Shown: piece by piece, positions 11,001 through 19,503 of the stretch
Numbering within the stretch: position 1 is the stretch's first letter
Layout: each line of letters opens with the position of its first letter
Source of the DNA: Haplosporangium gracile
Lineage: Eukaryota > Mortierellomycota > Mortierellomycetes > Mortierellales > Mortierellaceae
Reading direction: 5' to 3'
Assembly: GCA_015499985.1 (NCBI GenBank)
Contig: JAAAUF010000677.1
Span: 1 to 19,503 of the forward strand
Length of the DNA stretch: 19,503 nucleotides
Notes under the pieces: model-generated
Told to the model about the DNA's origin: nothing
Seen by the model: the letters and a program-made list of their open reading frames with translations, nothing else
Database searches by the model: none
Made by a program: the position numbers and the translations under genes

Positions 11001-14000
11001 TTGGATCGCACGCGTCTGGGCAAGATAGGCACGACATCCTGTCTGGATCAAAAGAGCAGCGTCGCTCTTCTGCGCCTTGATCTTGTGAACATGCCTGCTG
11101 GACAAGTATCTCCGGATGTGCTTCTGGATAAAGATTGTTGCCTTGATCCTGGTATCTTCCTTGCGACCATAATGCTTCTTCCGCCAGATCCGCTGAATCG
11201 TCTTGGCCGCCCGAATGTCCTTATTGAGATGCATGAGTCGCGCGCAGAGGTAGGTCACAAACAAGATGACCGCCTTCTCATCCGGAACACCCACATTCGA
11301 CATATCCGCATGGCGTACTATTGGAAGTTGAAAAATGAAATTAGTTTCAACTGCGAATCGTTGGAAATAACGCAATGAAGATTCATGCATATATTTGTGC
11401 GGACTTACGGGTAATAGGAACGCCACCTAATGCTTGGACTTTGGTGTGTAGAAGTCTGTAGTTGAAGCGATCCATCTCCTTGGACTGGGTGATGGGGTCC
11501 TTGATATCCTTGGTATCAATAAACCATCCCTTCCCGTCAGCGCCTCCTGTAATCTCTAGTTCAGGTTGATGCATTCCCTACATAGTTCAAAAGGTTGAAA
11601 TCAGTCAGAAACCGGTCAGAAATCGATATACAAATGAACTTAATGCGTCCGCACTAGGCGTCTATAAAAAAAAAGTCAAAAAAAAATGATGTTTACCTGC
11701 TTGTACTCGCTCAAGAAACGGGCAGAGTCCTTCATCTCAGCCATATCGAGGAGAGTAGGGTGGTAGTAGCTCAGAAGCGCTCCGAAACCACGTCCATCGG
11801 CAAACGATGTTGTAAAGTTGTCGATTGAAAGATTGTAAAATGCCCCAATAGCTTGACACCAGCGAAGCAGAGCCGATAGCTGATCTGACGTGAAATACAC
11901 CGTATCCTAGTAAATAGATATTGAGAAACATGATCAGCAAAGCGCCTCGTCATATCAGAAATCAATGCATATTGATACCAGAGTCAAAGGTGGAATACTT
12001 ACAACGCGGTCGGGCTGGTCGATTCCATAGATCCGCTTGTATTCTGCCTTCAACGCCGCGATTTCGGCCTCAAGCACGCTCAGGTCAACAAGCACGGCGA
12101 CCTTCCAGTTCAGGATCAGCTTCCACAACAACCCAAACGTCTTTTCGCGATGACCCTCCACGATATCGCGAGAAGTGACGACGCCACCACGAGTGCCCTC
12201 CAAAGAAATTCCTTGGCTCGCTAGTGCGTTTAGTGCCAAGCTCACATTCTGCTGCATATGCGTCTTGGAGAGCGTTGGGAATTTCATTTTCTAATACATA
12301 AAAGAGCAAATGTAATTGCGCAGGTTAGTCGATGAAATGCTTAAATTACAAAATAACGATTCCTGCATCGAGATGCTGGCAAAAAAAAGAATATACCTGA
12401 CTGAGGCTGAGTTCGGGGCAATGCAAATCGATGAGGCGACAAAGTCGAACACCATCACGCAGATCAACCGCCAGATTCTTGACGGTAAAGTCAAACTCAT
12501 CCAGTGGTGCCTGATTATGAAGGACAGAGTATCCCATGAATACGAGATGTCGAATAATGTCGCCCTCGCCCATGAGGTAGTTCTTGGAGATCGTGAGCAG
12601 CAACGTCCGGCAAGATTTGACATCCGAGTCCTAATTACATAAAAACGCAAAAGGCGCGGTCAGCTTTTGACGTCGTTTTCTCTTGGCGTCGCAGATATCC
12701 GTCTATTGCCTTTTCATTTGTGGCGAACATATCTTACTTTGTTGAAGAGACATGGGTCAGAGGGGATCAATCGACCAATTTTGGCCTTGTCAAGGAATAG
12801 GATCAGCATAAAGATCCTCTTGAGAATCAACCTGTTCATGGTCTGGTAAAACTTGGGTCGATTGGAAAGAATCCTGTCTGGCTCAAATTCTGCTTCAATT
12901 TGTTTGTCGTGAAAAATAGCCTAATTGTATCAAAGTGCGAAAAGGTGTGTATGTGTTGATAATTTGTTCCGCCCATTGCCAATACTTCCTGTGCAGCTTG
13001 CTCAAAAAGTGAAAAAGTACCTTATTGATGAAGCCAGAGATGGTGGATCGGTCAAAGTTGGGGTTGATGGCAGTAGCCTTGCCGGTAATGGTCTCCAAAC
13101 CGAGGACAAGCCAACGAATGTCGAACGAAAAGAACAGGTCAATGACCTCTCGCCTGGTAGCAACATCTCCGGCAAAATTGCAGTCTGCTCGGATTTGTAG
13201 TCGGTCGCGCGCAATAGACTCTTCGACTTTGCGCAGGACAATCCGAAAACTGTCAGACTGGTATATCTTGAACGCTGCCGCCCTGGTGTGTTCGTACTCA
13301 AACTTATGAGAGTAGTAGCTCCATGATGACGGATCCTTGGGTGAGAAAGAATCCACAGTGACGTGAAACTCGTGGTTCAGCCACTGTGAAAACGACCGTT
13401 CCTGTTTGTCGATCCACTTTTCGTCATACATCTCATTGCTAGTAACATAGGGCAGGGTGTTGTATCCTCCTGGTGCTGGCGGTGTGTGTGGTATGGCTGT
13501 CCGTGCGACACTGTGTCGCATCATACTCTGCTTCAAGGTGCTGCTCTTGGGTTGAAATACTGAGGCGCCCTTATCCTTGACACTACGAGTGCTGGCCGAC
13601 ATCATTTTTCGGGTAGAGCTGCCCAGACTTTGGTATTCAGGAATCTATCGCGGGGTAAAAATATGGAAAAGGCTCATATATTAAGATCGTTTGTCGTTTG
13701 AGCTCATGCATAGATATAGCAGAGAAAAGCTAAATACAGTAATGAAAGGGGGGTTGCAAAGGCCAAATCTTACAGGAACATCTCCTGTTCCTCGAAGATT
13801 CACCACGCAACGACCATTGTTGGTCTTGAGGAGGGCGCTGGCTCTGACACTTCCTGCGGTAAGGGGTGTCCAGCTGATCGTGAGTTCCATCTTGGACCTT
13901 GGTCCGAGAGTCAAAGGTTCAACAGTACTAGCTCTAGCTCCAAGTCCTGCGGTATGAAGAGGATCCAATTGAATAATGTTGAAACCTTTCTCCTCCATCT

Positions 14001-14517
14001 TGCAACCAGGGTCTAGTGACAGACGTTCGGTTCCTTCACCGGGATTCTCGACCATCATTGAGACCGTCTTTTTGGCTCCAACCACGACCTTGCCAAACTC
14101 GAGCCAAGGTGAAGGCTCAAATGGCGCCAGGATCAAGGTCGGCAAAGCAGCAGTGTTGGTATCATGGTCCAGAGATGACAACGGTCGAGTTCCTAGCACT
14201 GTCGGTGTTGTTGTGTTGTTGATGTTTGTGGCGGTTGTCGCGTTTGTTGTAGTTCCACCATTAGTGTTATGATTGTTGTTCTCGGTGTTGGATTGACGTC
14301 GTAGGTGTACTTTTGCGTTGGGGTTAAGTTCTGTAGAAGAAGGTTTTCGTTTAATGGAGGAGGGTAAGCCGAGAAGTGATGGTGTTTTGAAGACGTTATC
14401 GCTGTTCGTCGCTGTGGGTATATTATGTCCTTCTCGTCGCTGTTGTGATTGTGAAGTTGATTGTTGTTGTTGTTGCTGTAGAGGTGCGTTGGGACGCATG
14501 GTGCCTCTTAAAGCCAT
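8020..14517 (-). CDS. ASPM: ASPM/Asp abnormal-spindle orthologue (ASH, two CH, 31 IQ)
   Basis: Spliced CDS on the - strand, nine exons: 14517-13774, 13644-13021, 12920-12738, 12630-12397, 12290-12003, 11906-11697, 11577-11409, 11317-8696 and 8579-8020, giving 1877 aa (Drosophila Asp is about 1950). All eight introns are GT-AG, 91-129 bp, and keep phase. ASPM binds microtubule minus ends and calmodulin or light chains and focuses spindle poles. Seen in order: Q- and N/T-rich linker (1-125); ASH/MSP-like beta domain (about 126-248); the family motif DPCLFNKD (about 511-518); first CH domain (about 558-665, with EFDFTVKNLAVDLRDGVRL); second CH domain (about 699-855, with SFADGR and DMSNVGVPDEK); an IQ array (857-1640); then a C-terminal helical repeat domain with ALDILLSSGQLSAVLKACYHL and LIKSCNRS, both close to the ASPM C-terminus. 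ATG 14517 is the first after an in-frame TAG at 14550-14548; an additional upstream exon cannot be excluded. Confidence 0.93.
8850..11201 (-). repeat. Array of 31 IQ calmodulin-binding motifs in ASPM
   Basis: Thirty-one IQ-like units, spaced mostly about 22-27 residues apart, lie in a single uninterrupted exon. Two unit styles recur: an IQxxWRA-type (for example VVIQRRWRA) and a QxxxRG-type (for example RVIQAQVRG). Several have V, T or F in place of the leading I, and some cores are triple or quadruple arginine. IQ motifs bind calmodulin or myosin-type light chains and make a long alpha-helical rod. The count is by eye and may differ by one or two from a profile search. Confidence 0.88.
13774..14142 (-). 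other. ASH domain region of ASPM
   Basis: Residues about 126-248 of ASPM show the ASPM-SPD2-Hydin pattern: an opening Pro-rich strand with WLEFGKVVVG, a middle MMVENPG turn, then ISWTPLTAGSVRA and a closing VVNLRGTG. ASH domains are MSP-like immunoglobulin folds found in centrosome, cilium and Golgi proteins. The domain ends exactly at the first exon boundary. Confidence 0.8.
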
Positions 14518-14870
14518 GACTCGGGGATCCTGATCTTCAGCGGACAACTAACGGAGAGGCAAAGTTTTAGTTCTTTGGAGAGGTTCCTTCCGAGGGTCCG
14601 ATGTCGGCAACAAGGAAGTTGAGTTGGGGAAGAGGAAAGAGGAGAAGGCGTCAAAGTGAGTAAAGATAGTGGCGTCTGTCTCTTCGTGTTGTTCCTGACT
14701 GATAGGCACCTCAGGGATTTTTGACACTCTGTGGGCCGCTGCGAGAAATCAAAGGGCATTTTAGTCCATGCGATAGGAAAATCTTCCAAGCATCGCAATC
14801 TCACTCGGATACACGCGCTTGTACCTCTAGACCTTCCCTACGCATTTTCTTTAGAAACCTACACCTTGCA
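14518..14870 (-). promoter_or_regulatory. ASPM 5' leader and probable promoter
   Basis: Sequence just upstream of the chosen ASPM start. On the - strand, a CTAAAAC branch-like site, a pyrimidine stretch and TTAG at 14551-14548 look like the 3' end of an intron, so the leader may be spliced. A GTGAGA donor candidate lies at 14804-14799. The short - strand frame across 14804-14508 has no recognisable domain and does not join the ASPM frame cleanly. Confidence 0.35.
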
Positions 14871-15590
14871 TGAAAAATAACGAACGTTCCTCGGAAACAA
14901 CCTTCACGACCCTTATTCCTATCCTGCGATCCTTGGTCAAACCTAGACCCCCACCTCCACTAAACCACCTTTTCACCACAGACTCATTCTTCGCGTGCCT
15001 TTTTTTTTTTTTTTTTTTTAATTCCTTCCATCAAATAACATGCCTTTCTCACTTTTTCTTTCCGTCTTCGATCGTAGTTTTCCCTACATGCCTCTCTCTC
15101 CTTCCCCCAATTCGATCGATTTCTTCTTCACCTACCTCTCTCCTTCCACCACACTTCGATCAATGCCTTCGTTTTCCCCTTTTCCCACTTGGGAGTACAT
15201 TTCTCAATTTGTGGAACAAATAAAAATACCAATTTCTCATACACTCGCCTTCGCCCTTTATGCTGACCAAAGCCATGTGGGAGATAGATAGATCGAGCCC
15301 CTCCCCTCTCTTTCTCTCCGCGGTTATTTGTGGCATTCATGCAAAAAATTCCGAAAAAGGTATATCTATCCTTTTATGTCTATTGTTGAAAGAAGCGCTA
15401 CGACGCACAATGATTTGACACACCGAAGGGGAGCTGTCAAAAAGGAAGGTTGGGGGGTAAGAGAGAGAGGGAGAGAGTGAGAAGCAGAGGTAGTAGCTAG
15501 TAGCAACAGTAACGGTTTGAGCCTATTCAAGAGGCGAGCAGCGAATAAAAGGGGTACGGAGAAAACCCGATCCTTGCTGGAGAGAGACAA

Positions 15591-15618
15591 GAGAAGAGAG
15601 AAGAGAGAAGAGAGAAGA
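15591..15618. repeat. 7-bp homopurine tandem repeat (GAGAAGA), four copies
   Basis: Four perfect copies of GAGAAGA. Bases 15592-15618 form a perfect 27-nt mirror repeat of purines only, the sequence class that can form triplex (H-DNA). Confidence 0.85.
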
Positions 15619-17063
15619 GGTGAGAAATGAAAAGGGGCCCGGGGATGGGAGAATACGTACTGTCGTTTGATGTCCATGACGAATGGTCGTGGTTGCTGTT
15701 TCGTTTACCTCCTCTCCCATTCTCGGTCAATCAATGCGTCCATAGTTGGTTGCAACTCCAAACAAGGACCAAGTTTTTGGAGCAGTAGCATAATTCTTCC
15801 TTTTGCCCTCTCTCTCTCATGGGCAAGTTACGTTATATGTGTCGAGGTTGCATTTAGGAGCCAGGTCCTTTTTTTTAGTCTAGGACAGTGCAAGGCATTT
15901 TCAAGTCAACGCGGGAGTAGGCAGGTGGATGGAAACGAGGATCAAGTCAATTGGACTTATTGGCCCCTATATCACTCATTATGAAGTTTGCATGAAACGA
16001 GCAACGAATTTTGCATTATTACCCCACTCAAAAACGAGACAGACGTTCCTTGACAAGGGTCACTCGGAGTGTTTATTAGGGAACTCTGACAAGGGAAGCT
16101 ATGTAACAGGGGACCCTTGACCAATTTCGTGTTCAGTGGCCCTCTGATTGGGAGATGAAAAGAGAGTTCGCATAAAGGTCAGGCTGACAGACAGATCAGA
16201 GATAGACAGAGAGGCATGGGTACACAAAGGAAGAGGGAAAAGACGGACGATAGGAGAGATGGCAGGGGAGGGAATGAGGATTTGGGAGGAGGCGAAGGAA
16301 AATTGAGGCATACGTTTCTTCCTCTCTTTTTTTCCGTCGTTGTGCCATGCCATGCCCATGTTTTGGAAAAAAAAAAGGAAGAAAAAGAACGTTACTGGTT
16401 CGTTTTGTCGCATTGCATTTTGTGCGTTGGAAACAATGAAAATAATGCCACTCCCCACGACACCTGGCTGAGTCCATTCTGCGTCTATGCTTCTCCACGA
16501 TTTGCTGATTCTGCAGGAAAACATGTTTCTTTTTTTTTCATGCATGTCAAAGCAATGGCCTCAGACAACGAAACGTAAGGAAAATGGGATTCTGTCCATT
16601 CCTCTCTCAAAGGTCTATTTTTTTGGTTTTTTTTAGCGCGGCTCCCTCTCTGTTCTATGATCTGCTTGCGTGCTTAGCCAAAAGGATCCAAACTAAAAAC
16701 GGCGTTCGCTCGTTCTTTGACACATTGATACGTTTTGATCATGCGTCCCTCCTTTCCTTCCTCCATTCTGAGGCAGAAAGTAATAAAAACAAAACGGCGA
16801 CTAAAGGCAAACAGAAACAACAGCAAAAGGGCAAAGAGACGGACGAGAAAAGGGGGGATGAATCAGTCAGATTTCTTTCGTTCCATTGGTATTCTCAACA
16901 AAGAGACAGACACACCTACTCACGCAGACAGTCAGTCAGATAGTTAGGACATTCAAAAAAATTAAAAAAAAATAATAACACGGAGCCATGGGTTCGACAC
17001 GATTACATATAACAACAAAAGAAAAGCGGGAATGACAATACGAGAGGGACGAAAAAGGAAAAA

Positions 17064-17084
17064 GGAGAAAGGAGAAAGGAGAAA
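17064..17084. repeat. 7-bp homopurine tandem repeat (GGAGAAA), three copies
   Basis: Three perfect copies of GGAGAAA inside a longer purine-rich tract on the + strand. Confidence 0.8.
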
Positions 17085-18080
17085 GGCAAAAACAACAATA
17101 ACTAAGAAGGGAAGAGGTGGAAACGAGACAGGCAGACTCGATCGCATATCGCAAATGTGAATGGAAGGGAAGGAAGAGTTCAAGTCGACAGAGTGTCGGA
17201 GAAACAGACAACATTCCTGGGACATGCTGGAGAGACGGCCTTTTGTTTATTTTGGGTACAGCATGTTCGATTGGACCCAGGCACATGCCTGCAAGACACA
17301 CTTGGATCGCGGATAAAAAAAGAATGCGGTGTCGGATCATTAGCACTTGTTCATGCCTACTGAACATGAACACAGAAACGCAGAACGAACAAACGGTGTA
17401 GTTGTTGGTATTGAGCGAATGATGATGGTGATGATGATGGCAAACAGAGACTGCTACTAATGACTGCACTGCACCAGATGGTACACGCAGGCACAGACGG
17501 AGAATATGAAAAAGAGAAAAAATAGATGAGAAAGACTAGATCTGACACTTGGGAAGTTCTGTAGAATGAGGATGAGTAGAGTCCCGACTTCGCACTTCAC
17601 GATAAACAATGAAAAAGAACAAGAGAGAGAAAAAAGGAGAGGGAGGGAGCAACTCGCCGATAAATCTAGGTTTTTATTTCTTTCGTAGTACCTTGGTGTA
17701 GTGTGGTGTGGAGGAGGATATATGTCCTTTATGTCATACTCGTTCACTCGTTGTAGTTGCTAATGGTTTGTGTTTGTTATATATGATGTTGTTGTTTTTC
17801 AAATTGGAGGTGGTGGTGGATCTGTCTATGGTTCGACGTGCATGCCTCTCCACGCCCCTTTCTTTTTTTACCATCATCATCATCGCGTTTTTCTCGTTTT
17901 ATTATCTGTCCTTTGAGCCGCTCATCCAGCTATCGTCAGCCAGTCAGCAAGAAAGAGGATGTCTTTTGCCATGCTTTGTCTAAAGAAAAAGTAGATGGAG
18001 GGACTAACAACTGACATCAAAAGGCGCAGGAGACACTGTCCTTGCCCAGTACTGAAGCAGATCAGAGGGAAAGACAGAGA

Positions 18081-18084
<4 letters not shown>

Positions 18085-18112
<28 letters not shown>
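18085..18112. repeat. GT dinucleotide microsatellite, 14 units
   Basis: Fourteen consecutive GT units, flanked by short TATGTA sequence. Alternating purine-pyrimidine tracts like this can adopt Z-DNA and are length-variable. Confidence 0.9.
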
Positions 18113-18116
<4 letters not shown>

Positions 18117-19427
18117 ATTAAAGAGCGCGTCTATGCATTCTATTCCGACTATTCTATGCTACTGTTCTCTATCAATTTGAGTATTTAGCTCTCACGTCGA
18201 TTTCATCTACGACTGTGGGTGGTTCAGTTCCATTAAAGCGTGGTTGTAATATCCTGGCATTTTCATCCTGCAATGCATCTCGTCCCTCGCTCTTCCTCCT
18301 CACCCTATGAAGTTCTGTGTCAGGACCCGTTTTTTCCGCCTTCCCTCGTCCTTCTTCCCTCTCCCTTCTCTCGTTGTCATCTTCTCCCCTAGCCCTATTT
18401 CGTTTTCTTTCCTTGATTTTCGTCCTGCTTTCATTTCCGTTCTGTTTCGACAGTAGCATTGTAATGTTCTCACTGACAGCAATTAATGGGTCAATTAGCC
18501 CTTCCCATGCCTTCTTCTTCCCATATTCTGCGACTTTGCTTCTTGGAAGGGAAAGTGGGAAAAGAAAGAAAGGGAGGGAAATGGGAGGGAAAAGGATGGA
18601 ATGGAGACAAGTGGGAGGCAGGGAAACAATTGAGGACATCGAGTTGTTTTTCCCACCCGTGCCTCTCTTTGATTTTCTTGTCTTTCGCAGACGCCTGTGC
18701 TTTTTTTTTTGTGTCCGCAGGTACGATGGTTTGTTTGATTCACTTTGTCCGACGCTTGTCCTCTCTTGCTTGTACGCCCTCTTTCTTGATCGTGTTGTCG
18801 TCTTCTTCGTGTTAGTTGTTGTTTTTGTCTCGCATCTTGTGGACGTGTCGTGTCTTGTGCACCCTCCTATTCTACTCCTCCCCTGTCTACCAAACATTAA
18901 GAGAGAGACCCACCAGAGCGTGCTCCATAATATTTCTCCCTTTCTTTCTCTTTCTCTTTCTTTCTTGTTTACTTTTTCCTCATGATCCTCTACTGCTTTT
19001 ACTTCGGGTATGAGTAAGTCTGAGATGGGGTGGGTGAAAAGTAGAAGTATGTCTATTTGAAAGCGAGAAGGGACGGATGAAGGAAGGAGGAGGATGGGGC
19101 GAGGCAAGATAGCAAAACTCCTCTTTCTTTGCCTGGCCGGGTGGTGTTCATTTCATGCAACGATAAACAAAAAGGTCTGTTCGTGTGTGTGCGTATGTCT
19201 ATTAGTCCGCCCCCGTGTTTTTATCATGACGAGCATATACATATCCATTGGCGCCATCCCTTTGGTGTGTCTTGACACCTATCTATATCTTCGTTGGAAT
19301 GAAGCGGATTCTAGGAAGGGCGCCTACCTATGAGTGGATGAATGAATGGACAAGAATGAATTGTTCAGAATGAAAATATTGATATGAGATCCATCTTTTG
19401 CACAGGTCACGATTGGGCTATTCACCT

Positions 19428-19503
19428 TTTTTTTTCTTTTTTTCTTTTTTTTTTGGGTTCCCATCTGGACCAATTCTTTTCTCTTTTTTTTTTTTTTTTT
19501 TTT
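19428..19503. repeat. Poly(T) tracts at the right edge
   Basis: Several T-runs interrupted by single C or G bases, ending in an uninterrupted T-run to the last base. If this is a contig end, the homopolymer may be why assembly stopped. Confidence 0.8.

Larger units (their letters stand above)
14871..19503. other. Gene-poor region with alternating purine/pyrimidine blocks
   Basis: About 4.6 kb without a gene I can name. Open frames occur on both strands but are dominated by Ser/Leu/Phe/Pro (C/T-rich strand) or Lys/Arg/Glu (A/G-rich strand), as expected of biased sequence. The + strand is pyrimidine-rich near 14985-15190, 18340-18420, 18920-18980 and 19425-19503, and purine-rich near 15420-15640, 16195-16310, 17030-17120, 17500-17655 and 18545-18610. 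It may contain promoters, long UTRs or non-coding RNA. The longest frame (minus strand, 19107-18172) is treated as a finding. Confidence 0.5.

Noticed and set aside
16981..17010. GGTTCGA box-B-like motif suggesting a tRNA (also near 17826)
   Set aside because: No matching acceptor stem, box A or cloverleaf could be drawn around either occurrence.
16936..17469. 177-codon - strand frame with a polyhistidine run
   Set aside because: The His run comes from an ATG/ATG-like triplet repeat read in reverse, and the rest is Ser/Leu/Phe-rich from purine-biased DNA on the other strand.
18317..18985. 222-codon + strand hydrophobic open frame
   Set aside because: Composition (Leu, Phe, Ser, Val) follows from T/C-rich DNA, it overlaps a long frame on the other strand, and no membrane-protein family is recognisable.
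19094..19333. 79-codon + strand frame with a signal-peptide-like start
   Set aside because: Only the hydrophobic start is suggestive. It contains a GT-repeat-derived Cys/Val run and no family match, so a secreted small protein cannot be supported.

Overview
The window comes from a eukaryotic nuclear genome, most likely an early-diverging filamentous fungus of the Mucoromycota/Mortierellomycota type. Evidence: short GT-AG introns (91-150 bp, one of 489 bp), pyrimidine-rich leaders, Q-, N- and T-rich low-complexity tracts, and protein families (INSIG, COG1, ASPM) that all read as full-length orthologues. The lineage is inferred from gene style, not from a marker gene. I see no bacterial operon, mobile element, CRISPR array, rRNA or tRNA.

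Layout. 1-1707: no supported gene; simple repeats and the probable INSIG promoter and leader. 1708-3357 (+): INSIG-family ER membrane protein, 3 exons, 351 aa. 3771-7833 (+): COG1, subunit 1 of the conserved oligomeric Golgi tethering complex, 9 exons, 1020 aa. 8020-14517 (-): ASPM/Asp spindle-pole protein, 9 exons, 1877 aa, with an ASH domain, two calponin-homology domains, 31 IQ motifs and a C-terminal helical domain. COG1 and ASPM converge with only 186 bp between their stop codons. 14518-19503: ASPM upstream region, then about 4.6 kb of alternating purine- and pyrimidine-rich blocks and microsatellites with no recognisable gene.

All three exon chains were assembled by hand from the ORFs, GT/AG sites, reading phase and remembered family alignments. 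In each, every junction keeps phase and the total is a whole number of codons, which is strong internal support. The genes do not form one pathway: INSIG belongs to sterol control in the ER, COG1 to retrograde Golgi traffic, and ASPM to microtubule minus-end and spindle-pole organisation. The most notable content is the complete ASPM orthologue in what looks like a fungus. I did not find a clearly undescribed system; the other findings are modest.
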